Source: Hansfordia pulvinata (Eukaryota > Ascomycota > Sordariomycetes > Xylariales). Taken from it: a DNA stretch of 64,000 bases. This document shows positions 10,972 to 21,476 of the stretch, piece after piece; the first letter of the stretch is position 1, and each line of letters opens with the position of its first letter. The notes under the pieces were generated by a model. The model ran no database searches, was not told where the DNA came from, and saw only the letters and a program-made list of their open reading frames with translations. The DNA lies in the NCBI GenBank assembly GCA_006538405.1, contig BJKQ01000007.1, positions 682,001 through 746,000 on the forward strand, written 5' to 3'. Made by a program: the position numbers and the translations under genes.

Positions 10972-12603
10972 CTAGTCGGAGTCGTCCGAGTTGCCGCCCG
11001 TCGAGGCACGCTTCGCCTTGGCGGCCTTCTTCTCAGCCTTTCTGCGCTTGCGCTCCGCCTTCTCCTCGGCAGTCTCGCCGTCGTGCTTCTTCCTCTTCTT
11101 CTTGTCATCGTCACCCGGCGTGGACTCCACAACAGTAGTGGTCTCCTTGACCTGCTTGACGGGGGTGGCGCTGGCGGACGCGGGGGCCTCGGTCATGGTG
11201 ACGTCGGTCACTACCGCGGTGGCGCCCTCGGCGGGGGCGCCGAAGTCCTTGTATTCGGCGTTCCACTTGGCCGGGGTGGCCTCGTTGGGGCGGCCGAACT
11301 TGTCGAGCTTGCCGGAAGCCTTGAGCTTCTTCTTCTCCGTGGCCGTGGGGCCGAGACCCCACCTGCGGGGGTACAGGTCACGCTCCATGATGCAGCGCTT
11401 GACCTTGGCGACGACGCCGTGGTCGCAAGACGACATCTCGACGGTGGACATCTGGGCGATACCAATGGCAATAGCCTCACCCTTGGTGGTCATGAGGACA
11501 ACCTCTTCGTGGACCTCAATGCTAGCCTCTGCACCAGTTGTTAGTAGTCAGATGGGATAGCGGGATAGCGACGGGACATACCGTATCTCAGAAGACCAGG
11601 GACCATGAGCTTGGCACCGTAGCAGATGGCGTTGACGGTGCTGTCCTTGACCACGATACGCTTGTACGAGGTCAGGAGCGTCTCCAGAGGAGAGATGACC
11701 TTGCGCAGGTAGGACTCGTCGCGGGTGTTGTCCATCGTCCACTGGGCGTCGAGAACGTCGTGGAGAGTGACGAGGTCCTTGGTCTCGTCCATGGCTCCGG
11801 AGCGGACACGGCGCAGCTCCTGCATGTGCGCGCCGACACCCAGCAGCAGACCCATGTGGACGCAGAGGGTACGGATGTAGGTGCCAGCCTCGCAGCTGAC
11901 CCAGAAGACACCGAGGTGCCTGTCGTTGTCGAACTCAATGACCTTGCTCTCGTGGATGGTACGGATACGGAGCTGGCGCTTGACGGCCGAGATCAGCGGG
12001 GGGCGCTGGAAAAGGGCACCGGTGAGGGTCTCGAGGGCGCGGGCGAACTGGGCCTGGCCGCCGGGCAGTTTGTCGTGCAGGCGGATGACGGCGACGTATT
12101 CCTTTCCTGCTCCCTGCTGGGACTTGACGAGACGGGTGGCACGGTCGATGCAGACAATCAGGCAGCCGGTAACCTTGGGGTCGAGGGTACCGCTGTGGCC
12201 GGTCTTCTCGCACCTGTTCAGAGCCCGTGAGCACTGGTTCGTAGCTTGAGGGTAGTCAATGGGGTGTTCCCTTACCTCAGGATGCGCTTGACCCAAGCGA
12301 CGACTTCGTGACTGGAGGGGTTGGAGGGCTTGTCGAGGTTGATAACACCAGACGAGATGTAGGACTTGAGGTCGCGCTTCAAGGGGTTGCTGCCGGCGGG
12401 GATGGGCGTGAAGTGACCAGTGCGCACGAGGACTGCTCGAGTGGTCAGTAGGGGGTCGCGGAGAGCACAGGAGCCGGCTGGTACGCACGCTTTTCCCAGT
12501 TCTTCAGCAGCAGAGGCCAATTGGACGTGTCGATGGCGGGCGTCACGGCCGTCGGCTTGATGGAGAACTCAGCCTCGCCGGGCATCACTTCGGTGGAACC
12601 CAT
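10972..12603 (-). CDS. CBF5: H/ACA snoRNP pseudouridine synthase Cbf5 (dyskerin)
   Basis: Four exons: 12603-12489, 12432-12276, 12213-11582 and 11528-10972, giving 486 residues; all joins keep phase, and intron 3 has a CTAAC branch site before GTGCAG. The protein is the catalytic subunit of H/ACA snoRNPs, converting chosen uridines of rRNA and snRNA to pseudouridine in the nucleolus. Domains in order: the DKCLD segment ([18 protein letters not shown]), the TruB catalytic domain with the hallmark [12 protein letters not shown] holding the catalytic Asp, the [12 protein letters not shown] and [16 protein letters not shown] motifs, a PUA domain ([26 protein letters not shown]) and a Lys/Glu-rich nuclear tail ending in SDDSD. 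Essential in yeast. Nothing about it looks broken. Confidence 0.97.
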
Positions 12604-13374
12604 TGTTGAGAGGAGACGGCTCGTGGCTGTAAACGCTTCCAAGAGGACTATGTCGGCGACAGACTCGAGAGATCAAGATTGGGCTGGCGGCGGTGCGGGT
12701 TGTCTTGATCTCGGTCGTGAGAATCGCCTGCGGGTAGGTGAAGGCTGGACGGGATGAAAAAAAAGTCAAGCCTGGGCCAAAAAGCTCCAGATTTTTCGCT
12801 AGTGCGATAAGACTGATTTGATGCATGTCGCCCCACCTCAGTGCTCTCCGGTTGCGACTGGAGCGTCCCAGCCGTCAATGAGCGATGCCAAGTATCTTGT
12901 ACTGTACGAGTACGAGTATCCATGGATCGAGGCTGTCAGTGACGCACCCAAGGCACAGCCACAAGAAGTGGCATAGCTTCAGCCACATCCAGGTCTGAGT
13001 AGCGCGCCACAGCCTTCAAGTGGTTCAGACACTGTCTCTGGGCATTTGGCAGCAGCCCATACCTCACGTGCATATCATTGACATTCATCTTTTCAAGATC
13101 TACCGACCACATTCAAAGACTCAACTACTAATTGAAGTCTGACATGCAAAAGATTATACAATCGCGAACATGGTTAAGATTCGTGTCATTCCATTAACTA
13201 GATATCTGACTGGTGTCGATTCGAAGTATGCGCGCCTGCTTTACTGTCGCGCAAGCAGTCCGGTCTTCACCAACACCACGAGATACTTCTACAGAGCGAA
13301 CGAGGGCTAGGGAGCACCGAAGCCGCAAGGCAGACGCCACCGAATCGCCCCACGCCACGGCCCGGCCCCCCCCA
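12604..13374. other. Intergenic stretch upstream of cbf5
   Basis: It holds the cbf5 promoter side and the 3' flank of the next minus-strand gene. I recognise no further gene and no clear site. Confidence 0.5.
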
Positions 13375-14946
13375 TCACCGCGACCCTTTGGACGACGACG
13401 AGCTGCCGCTCCTGCCGTACCCAGGGTGGCTCAGCACGGGGGTCGCCGCCGCCGCTGCGCGCCGCGCGGCCCCGGACGATGGCTCGCCGGCGTAGTAGCC
13501 GTGGTGGCCCTCGGGCCCGGGACCCGGGCCCAGCCCCTGCATCTCGTAGGCGTCCCGGTCCTCCCTCGACCCCGAGTAGTCGCCCTCCGAGCTGCTGAAG
13601 GCGACGCCGATGTTGGGCTGCTGCTGCTGGGGAGGCGACGACGACGAAGACGGCGCGGGAGCGGAGCCGTCGGCCGCCAGCACGGGCCAGGGCATGTTGT
13701 GCGGGCTCCCGGCCGCGCTGACGGGGCTGTTGTACGTGGAGCTGTAGGGGGAGAAGTAGCGGTGGGGGAAGTTGCCGTCCGAGGTGGCGGCGCTGATGGG
13801 CGAGTCGGCCCAGCCGTGCCCGCGCAGCGGCCTCTGGCTGACGGGCGTGTCGAACAGGTCGCGCCCGGGGCCTCGTGGCGCATCGGCGTGCCCGGCCAGT
13901 TGCTGTTGCTCGCGCCGCCGCCTGCCTTGTTGGTGTTCACGGCCCCGAGGTGCTGCGAGCGGCGGCGCAGGTACGCCCGCCGCCGCCGCTTGCCGTTGCA
14001 CACGACGCCGCAGCCGGCGGCGACGAGCAGCAGGACGACGGCGCCGACCACGACGCCCGCGACCTGCCCGTACTGCAGGCTGCCGACGGTGGGCGGGGGC
14101 GCGACGGTGGCGGTCGGCGTGGGCTCGGTGATGTTGATGCCCGTCGTGGTCGAGAAGACGTCGCCGTCGAAGGGGATGGTGGACGGCGACTGCGAGATCA
14201 GGTCGCATGCGCCGGTGAGGATTTGGAAGTCTTTGCACCGGTCAGTTCTGTTTCTCTTTTCCTCGTTCAAAACGCAAGCTGCGTTGCCCCTGTGTGGACC
14301 TTTGCACTTACAGTTGTTCAGGGCCACGCCGTCTGGCAGCTCGAGCAGGCATTCGCCGCACCTGGCCTCGAACTCGTCGCTCCAAATGCTGCAGTAGCCA
14401 TACGCCGTGGCATTGGGTGCCAGATCGTCGAAATGCACGGCATCCTTGAGCGGCTCGCACGCCCGGCTGTGGCAGGTAAGAAAAAAAAAAGAAGCAAGAG
14501 TCAGCGACCATCTCTTCCCGCAAAGCAGCGCGCGGATGCGCAGGGTCCGTAACGTACCTTGTGAGACAGGGGTTCGTCGGGGCCTTGTACAGGCACTTTG
14601 AGATCGTGGCTCTCAGGTTATCTGGGAAGAGGGGGCGCAGGTGGTGAGCAAGCGGCGCAGGCGCAGCTGGGACGCCTGGGGGCTTACAGAGCAGCGACTG
14701 GAGGTCGGACGTCACGGGCGACGCCTCGGAGTTCGTGTAGGGGCTGGAGACCTCGCAGGTGATGCAGTTCTTGAAGACGGTGCCGGCCGGGGAGGAGAGG
14801 TCGGCGGTGGAGCAGATCATCTCGTCGTCGGCCGTGGTGTCGAGGTTGTTGCCGCAGCTCGTCTGGCACGACGAGCCGTGCGTCACGAGCATGGCGGAGG
14901 CCGCTTGCGCCAGAAGGCCGGCGACGAGGAGCCGGAGCGATGCCAT
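13375..14946 (-). CDS. Cysteine-rich single-pass membrane protein (family member 2)
   Basis: Four exons: 14946-14688, 14621-14558, 14466-14312 and 14230-13375. A signal peptide (MASLRLLVAGLLAQAASA) leads a cysteine-rich ectodomain: CQTSCGNNLD, FKNCITC, ISKCLYKAP, SRACEPL, YGYC, ARCGECL, GACDL. A helix at about residues 215-237 (GVVVGAVVLLLVAAGCGVV) is followed by NGKRRRR, then a disordered tail. The third intron (14311-14231) is in frame and without stops, so it could be missed. The tail changes frame at a G4 run (13867-13870): upstream reads GTPMRHEAPG, downstream RDLFDTPVSQRP, to the stop at 13375; one extra base restores it. The architecture and phase-1 exon joins match the genes at 23.1 and 28.0 kb. 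This resembles proteins some fungal annotations call LPXTG-domain-containing, though no LPXTG motif is visible. Role unknown; a cell-surface sensor or wall-linked protein is possible. Confidence 0.75.
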
Positions 14947-16704
14947 GGCCGAGGCAGGGTGGTGCGCCTCTTGCACGGGGCGCTTGCTGGGGATACCTTT
15001 CCTTTCTGTCGTTGTGAGCTTCCGCGGCGTCACCCGGGCACAAGAAGATGGTGTCTGTGTCTGTGTCTGCTGCGGCCGGTCGAGCTGTTGAGAGGCGCGG
15101 GTTTGTCTATTAAAGTCGGCCCATCCAAGGGGTCGACAGTCGCCAGCGCCGGGGTCGGGTTCCGATCTGATGTTGGTAGTTGCGTAGCGAAGCGCTCGGC
15201 AGACGGCCGCTGTCACAAGAGGAGTCTACTCGAAAGGGCCGGGGCGCAAGGCTAGAGATGTGTTGGTTCCGCATCGCCGCCTTGGGGGGTGGCATGGTCG
15301 CGAGCAGCAGCCGCAGCCGCAGCAGCAGCAGCAGCAGCAACGCCGATCCGCGAGCTGGTTGTGGGGGGTCGTTCTGCAGGGCCGGCGAGGGAGTCGGATG
15401 GGATTGGCGGCAGACGCACCTCGAGCGACCCTGGGAAGGGCAGTCGGGGGTCGTGCCACCCCTAAGTGACGGGCAGCCACTCACGGCGCGGGGCATCGTG
15501 ATTCGATGGCGTCGCCTCAACGGCGCAGCAGCACCAGCACCAGCAGCAGTCCCCCAGTGCCCCCCCGGCCTCCCGCCACACCCGCAGTGGAGAAGAGGGC
15601 CCGCGAGGCCTGCGGGAGGGACCCAATGTGCCCGCTGCCATTGGCCGTCACCGTGAGCGCCAAGCTTTTTACCGCCCAGAATGCAGCCCCGGCACCCGAC
15701 CACCCCCACACACAGTCCATTCTTTGGCCCTATCCGTGCGAGGACTCGAACGAGGTGGACGAGAGCGGCCTGCGCGGAGGGGGTCGGCGACGTGCTCATT
15801 GGACGGCGGCGTCTCACGGTCACAGCGCATGTCTACGAGTACTCGTACCTACTTGCACTCGCACCCAAGTTGTGCGAGATGCGCACTCACATCATGTGCG
15901 CGTCCGTCCTTGGGGCGATCGGCGGCGGCGGCGACGACCAACATCTGGCAGCCATTGCAGCGCATCTCACGGATAAGGCACCCGCTCACCCCTGCAATTG
16001 CAATCCTGCCCCGCTCATCCCGCTCTCGTCAAGTCTTGCGATGCGATCGGCCCCATCTCCTGGCGCCGCTCTCTGCCTGCCTGCGCAAGGGCGCTTAGAT
16101 CGCAGGCTTTGGGCGGGCGAGCATGGCACGACGGCTCGTCGCTCGCCCGCTTGCCGCAAGGGTTAGCCGCGCTTGCTCGCCTCCCCCCCGGGCAATGCTC
16201 CAGTTCGAAGCGCGGGTAAAATGGGTGCGCATGAACGAGCTGGACCTGGTTCGAGGGGGAGGAGGTCGGGAGGTCGGCAGTTGCTCTGGACTACTGAAGA
16301 GTCTAGAGAACTCCTACGGGGTCTCGTAAGCGCGCCACCCAACGACACTGCCCGGGCTGCGGAGCAGAGCCGGGTCAACGTCTACTCGCAGCAGGCCGTG
16401 TTCCTCTGGACAGGAGGCTCCCCGCGTCGAGGCACCGATTACTTGGGAGCAACGTGTTAACAGGTTCACGCGAAAAGCGATAGCTGTTTCAGCGAGATCA
16501 GATCGTGTCCTGGCGGGGACGACCGGCTGCCATCATAGGCTGTCATTATTCCATCAACTCGTGACGCAGGCCGACTAACCGGGTCTCTGCCGCGGGCCGG
16601 CGCTGCGGCCCTTTGGGCGCCGTCGAGGGTCTGTCTGCTGGACGTTTGTCCTCTGTTTACTCGTAGTTGAGTTCGGCTCTTACCCCGAGGCAGCCGCAAA
16701 GCTG
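14947..16704. other. Intergenic stretch, no gene recognised
   Basis: Several overlapping GC-rich open frames exist on both strands but none has an initiator, splice signals or family motifs. A short GTCTGT repeat lies at about 15051-15067. Confidence 0.5.
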
Positions 16705-17182
16705 TCATTCGGCTCCAGCTGCCTCTGCGCGGCGGTAGACCAGCTTGGCCGAGCCCGCCCGGCCGGTGTCCGCGACCATCAGCCCGTTCTTCGCCCGCCC
16801 CATCAGCCCGTACACCGTGATCTCGCCCCGCCTGACGCCGAGCACAGCGCTGGTGCCCGCGTAGACGGCGCTGCCCTCGATGCCGCACCGGTTGGCGAAC
16901 ACGACCACGACCTCCTCCTCCTCCTCCTCCTCGCCCTCCAACCTGACCAGCGGCTGTATCCGGCTCACCCAGTAGGTCAGGGTGTCCATGTCCGGCTCCG
17001 GCGCGGAGGCGGCGAACGACGACGCGTCCTGGCTGGTCAGCCAGGCCATGGACACAATCACCACCCGGGCCTTGACGCCCAGGGCGTGGGTGGCGTACTC
17101 GTAGACGTCCCACGGCGCCTCGAACTTGTACGGGCTGGCGAGCGCTCGTTGGTCAGTGCTGGGTCGGCATGTTCGAGAGGGA

Positions 17183-17251
<69 letters not shown>

Positions 17252-18094
17252 GAGTCGACTGCTTCTGCTGAGAACTTACTTGATATCCATGCCTGTTCGC
17301 CACCCTGTCAGCCCAATGTCGCTTAATTACAGTGGGGAAGGGGCATAAAGATAGACGGATGGGTGTGTGGCGGAGAATCAGACTCACAGATCCCGAGGGT
17401 GACCTGACCCAAGTTTTGGAGAGTATCCGCGTAGAAGCCGGGGCCCTCCAGGGCCCACGTCTCGTCGGTGTAGTACAGGTGGGACTTGCGGTAGTTGCCT
17501 CGCACCTCGCCGTCGCCGCCCACAATCACGGCCGAGTTGTATCTTTCAGGAGGCGGCGGCGGCGGCGGAGGAGGAGGAGGAGCGGTGGTGGCGGGCCCGT
17601 CTGCGTCCCGCCGCGGCGGCCCGGGCCCGGCTCGTTCTGGGTACCCGACGATGACGGGGCAGTTCAGCTTGCGGGCGGTGGCCTGGGCCCAGCTGGTCGA
17701 GACGCCCGAGGTCGTGGGCTCGAGGAACGGCGCGATGTGTTCCAGCGACTGGAAGTTGTAGCCTGCATTTCCCGTCAGTTGTGTACTGTACCAGCTAGCC
17801 TTTCACTTTTGAGTTTCGCTTGGGGAGACCGACCCGCCGCCATGGGCAAGCTGCCGCCTCGGAGCACAGCGTCGATGACACCCCAGAGGAGGCGGGGTGG
17901 CGGGGGTCTCGTCTGCCGCGCTCGCGGTGTCATCTCCGGCGCCGATGGATGGACGTACCCGAAAAGGCCATCTCGGGCAGGACGAGGAGATCGAGGCCAT
18001 CGTGGTCCGCCTGCTCGAGCAGCCTGTCGGCGCAGGCCACGTTCTGATCTACCTCGCCCAGCCGGGGCGCGAACTGGAGGCACCCAATCTTCAT
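16705..18094 (-). CDS. Nta1-like carbon-nitrogen hydrolase, short paralogue
   Basis: Four exons: 18094-17959, 17762-17388, a 13-nt microexon 17292-17280, and 17134-16705, giving 317 residues. It is a nitrilase-superfamily amidase with the Glu-Lys-Cys triad visible: E41 in LLVLPEMAFSG, K138 in NYRKSHLYYTDE and the Cys171 split across an intron in GICMDIN, followed by PYKFEAPW. Its closest kin are fungal protein N-terminal amidases (Nta1), which deamidate N-terminal Asn and Gln and feed the Arg/N-degron pathway. Every intron position and phase equals that of the long paralogue at 35.0-38.2 kb, so one is a copy of the other. This copy ends soon after the catalytic domain, has a poly-Pro insertion (GA/GGC repeats at about 17546-17580) before ERYNSAVIV, and carries a (GA)n run in intron 3. 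Substrate may have diverged. Confidence 0.85.
17175..17247. repeat. (GA)n microsatellite inside an intron
   Basis: About 70 bp of almost pure GA on the plus strand (CT on the transcribed strand), lying in intron 3 of the short nitrilase between its microexon and last exon. A long polypyrimidine tract upstream of an acceptor could affect splicing; that is inference. Confidence 0.9.
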
Positions 18095-18690
18095 TCTCCG
18101 TGGTTTTTTTGCTCTTTCTCCTGGTCCGGAGCCGGGAAAAAAGGGTCGCGAAAATTCTCCGACGATCGGAGGCGTTTGCGCCCGGGGCTAAGTTAGCGAC
18201 CACCAAAATGCGGTGCCGTGGGTGCGTGTGCACTCGGCCTGAATCGCTGCAAACCCTCGGCGCGGCCACCGAGGGGAGGGGTGGGAGTCGCACGCCTCCT
18301 GCCGCCCTGGGAGATGGCGGTCGGAATTCCTGAATCGAAGCTACCGCCCGTCAACTATCGCACTGGTCGATGGTCACGTATCAAAGGCAAGTTTCGCGTT
18401 TGGATCAGTGGCCGGACGTGCTCGTGCATGTATACATCCGTACAAGAGGGCGTGGCGTTGCGGGGGTCGAATGCCGCCAAGCAAAGAACCTTAAAGACGG
18501 CAAATCGCGCGGTGGGGGTTCCAGTGCGTGTGGGTTAAGTCTGGCGCCTCCAGCTATGTAGGTATCTCAGTTAGGCGGCCCAAGAGCCCTGACCTCGTAG
18601 GCGCGGGCGGGCGTTGTAGCGCCCCGTGCAGGGAGCTGGAGCCGCCTCGTAGCTTCCAGCCATAACTGCCGCAGCTTCCCGATTGGAGCA
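18095..18690. other. Intergenic stretch between nitrilase and orphan gene
   Basis: No gene recognised. Both the nitrilase (minus) and the orphan gene at 18.7-19.5 kb (plus) start from this side, so it is a divergent promoter region. Confidence 0.5.
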
Positions 18691-18879
18691 GAGTTTGACC
18701 TTGAAAAGGTCCTGAAGATTGGCAAAATCTGGAACTTCAAGGCCGGTTAGAAGCCTTTTAATACCAAGCTCTGGCAAGAGATCGTCAAAGAAGTCGTCGC
18801 TACGGCACGTCTAAACGGAACTCATAAATACACCAATAACTGCACCTTCTCTGTACCTCTCCACCTGCAGTCTTTTAAG

Positions 18880-19461
18880 ATGCTTCATCTTATTAGAGAT
18901 GCTGATAAGGGATTTGGCGTGTTTCCTACCCGCATCGCTGGTCTCCTGGACAAGGTTGGTTTCCGATGGCTGATCATCCTTAAAGTTATCCGTGTTATCC
19001 CCGCTTACTGGAAGGAGGCGGTAAATGCGATGAAGATCAAATACCAGAAAGTGCTGATGACTGACGCCACGCCCGAGAATGCTATGGAATACGTCTCTTC
19101 GGCTGTCAACACTGCATCTAGCAACAATAACTCATCTGGCAATATCGCATCTGCTGGCGGAGGCTCGATTGGCAATGCTGCACCGGCTGCCAGCACTGCA
19201 TCTGGCAACAACAACTCATCTGGCAATATCGGTGCTCAGAGGTACGGGTACTCCATAGTACGGATAGAGGGCAGAAGGGGTCGGAGAGCCGCCTCCCGCT
19301 GGCGGTGGAAACGGCGGGGGCGGATCCATGTCGTGCTGGACGGCCATAACCCCAGACTTTGCTCCCGGACTGTCGTGTTGAATGCGGAATCCTTCCTTAC
19401 GCACTATTCGTATCCCAACAACAAGACTTGCGGCCTTACCTTGAGTAACGCACGTGCCTAA
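18880..19461 (+). CDS. Orphan protein with Asn/Ser repeats, hypothetical
   Basis: An ATG frame of 193 codons. The N-terminal 85 residues look like a folded, mixed-charge domain (GVFPTRIAGLLDKVGFRW, VIPAYWKEAVNAMKIKYQKV). Then follows a linker with a direct repeat: the 37-nt block at 19111-19147 recurs at 19195-19231, 84 bp apart and in frame, encoding NNNSSGNI twice. Upstream, 18691-18745 also reads as sensible coding (EFDLEKVLKIGKIWNFKA) ahead of a GTTAGA that could be a donor, so the true start may lie in an earlier exon. After about 19235 the plus frame turns Arg-rich and less convincing, and a GTACGG there may begin an intron. Codons are more T- and A-ended than in the neighbours, a hint of different origin. 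I do not recognise the family. Confidence 0.38.
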   Translation: MLHLIRDADKGFGVFPTRIAGLLDKVGFRWLIILKVIRVIPAYWKEAVNAMKIKYQKVLMTDATPENAMEYVSSAVNTASSNNNSSGNIASAGGGSIGNAAPAASTASGNNNSSGNIGAQRYGYSIVRIEGRRGRRAASRWRWKRRGRIHVVLDGHNPRLCSRTVVLNAESFLTHYSYPNNKTCGLTLSNARA

Positions 19462-19728
19462 TGGGCAGTAGGGAGAACGCGTATAAGCGAGCGAGTTGGG
19501 CGAGCTTGAAAATGAAAATCACCTGTGTGTAACTAATCGTCATCACTGTGTCTCCTGACTGTTATTCTAGTCCTCATTCCGCCTCCGAGTCCAGTGTCCA
19601 GTGGGTATCTAAAGAGTGTTTCTTGTAGCCGCGGCCCTTTCTCTCACAATATTCATGGATGTAAGTAGTAGTAAAGTGTCCGCCAATACGCTTGAACCGC
19701 CTCCGGCCCCAACCATGATGCTGCGGCC
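19462..19728. other. Short intergenic stretch
   Basis: Between the convergent orphan gene and membrane-protein gene 3. Nothing recognised. Confidence 0.5.
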
Positions 19729-20714
19729 CTAACTGCTCGACTTCCATGCTGGATCGCCGCGCTCTCGCGAGGACTCAAGGTCCAGCCGGGGCGGACGGTT
19801 CTTCCTCTTCGTCTGTGCTCTGCCAGCCGCCCCCGCGGCGTCTGCCTCGGCGCGGGTCACGGCCGGCTCGGGCACTTGCAGCACGGCCGGCCGGCCTCGC
19901 TCGCCGCCGCCGCCGCCGCCGCCGCCGCCTTTGGGCTGTTCCGAGTCCGACCTGAGCAGGATCTCGAGCCTGAGGCTGACGGGGGACTGCGCGCTGCCGT
20001 AGTGGACCATGCCGCCGGGGCTCCGCTCCAGCTCGTGGTGGCGCTGGCTCAGCGGGGATGCCTGGGGCGTGCTGGACGATGGCCCGCGGCGGTGGTGCGC
20101 GGGGTGGGGCGGGAGGCCGGTGGGAGAGCCCCGGGGCGACGACGTGAGCGAGAGCCCGCGGCCGCGGGGCGTGGTGGCCAAGGGCGACGAGATGTGGGAG
20201 CCGGGGCTTCTGGCTGCTGGCGGCGTCGGCGTCGCCGTCGTCGATGATGATTTCCAGGAGAATCTCGACCTCTTCGCGCGAGCAGGCGCATTATTGTCGG
20301 GACTGCCCGGGAGGCCCGCACACCGGCTGCTGGCGGTCGACCTCGGGCTGGCGGTAGTCAGCTGCGGGCTGCCGCGGCTGGGGCCATGGGGACGTGCGCG
20401 GGATGCCGCGGGAGCTGCGTCGTCGCCCCGGCTTGCTGTTGCTGTCGGCGGGCACACGCCTCCTGTCGCAGGTGGTCGGCGACGCTGGGCTGGACGGGCG
20501 TGCCGGCCCGCTCGGAGTACTCGAATATCGAAGGCGTGCGGCAGTTGTCGCTGAGCGGCAGAGAGATCAGGTTCTTCTCGAGGGCGCCGTCGTCGGCCCC
20601 CCTGCGCCTGCGGTGGTGTATCCAGAAGAGCCCGAGCCCGAGGAGAAGCAGCAGGACGAAGCCGACCGAGATCCCCACAATGGCCCCGACCGTCATGATC
20701 GGCGACTCGCCCAT
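19729..20714 (-). CDS. Single-pass membrane protein, helix and disordered tail only (family member 3)
   Basis: I choose the ATG at 20714 (MGESPIMTVGAIVGIS); the frame stays open upstream but only from a GTG. The helix (about residues 8-33, ending LLLLLGLGLFWI) is followed by HHRRRR and a disordered tail of about 295 residues rich in Ser, Pro and Gln, with a poly-Gly run from (CCG)n near 19900. The frame changes at the C4 run 20426-20429: upstream ends CARRQQQQAGG, downstream continues DDAAPAASRARPHG to the stop at 19729. One extra base joins them; an 80-nt intron 20457-20378 would also fit the phase but has a weak donor (GTGTGC). The pre-helix PIM-T-G-AI-G pattern closely matches the gene at 28.0 kb, yet the cysteine-rich ectodomain is missing. 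Either a decayed copy or a shortened form. Confidence 0.55.
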
Positions 20715-21457
20715 CTTGAAACAGAAGGCGCCCCTGGAGGGAGACGGGGGATTCGCTGGCGAGGAGAAATGCCCAGCCAAGGCTGTGGCCAGCAGCAGAA
20801 AGAAGGAAAGAAAAAGAAAAAAAAAAAAAAAAGACAGAAAGGAGAGCGAAAGCGGGTGATCAATGCTAATCACCCTGGGGAATGGCGAGTCCAGCTCAGA
20901 ATGAAACCATGCCCAAACATTTGAAATCGAGTGTCGCGTTCAAATGTCCCGGCACGTGGGAACGAAGAGAAGAAGAGACGAACACGTCTGTTGCGGCCGA
21001 GCTTGAGTCTCTCCCCGACGCCTTGCCCGGGCATCTTGGTCTGGGGCGGCCGGCCCTTTTCTGTCGTCTGCATCCCCAGCGAGGAGCGGGAGCAATCTCT
21101 ACCTACCTTGCCTACTACCTACCTTCGCTAGGTGGGCGCAGAGACCAGGCTCCGGCATCCCTGCACACGGCTTCGTCTGCGCTGCATGGCCGCGAAGATG
21201 TTTGCTCGTGCCAAAAGCAGGCGCCCGGCTTCCGAGGCCCGACGCAGGCTCCGGTGAGCCTGGGGCGGCCATGGCACGCATGGGTAGCATCATATGCAGC
21301 GTGTGCAAGACGGAGAGCCAACACGCCCTCTCGCCGGCCAATGACGGCTTGGCGGGCAGGCCTGAGGGTCTGCTAGGGCGGGAGGACGTTGCATCGCCAA
21401 GGTGCAGAGCCGCCCCGAGCGCTTACAGACCAACCAGAGACCCAGATCAGCGGGGCC

Positions 21458-21476
21458 GGGGGGGGGGGGGGGGGGG
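21458..21476. repeat. Poly-G run (19 nt)
   Basis: A pure G tract on the plus strand; its length may be unreliable in any assembly. Confidence 0.9.

Noticed and set aside
11538..12230. 230-codon plus-strand frame opposite cbf5
   Set aside because: Antisense shadow caused by codon bias; Cbf5 is unmistakable on the minus strand.
13213..14397. 394-codon open frame on the plus strand opposite membrane-protein gene 2
   Set aside because: Arg/Ala/Gly-rich antisense shadow of a GC-rich gene; the minus strand has signal peptide, cysteines, helix and good introns.
17332..18333. 333-codon plus-strand frame opposite the short nitrilase
   Set aside because: Antisense shadow; the minus strand encodes a complete nitrilase with catalytic triad.
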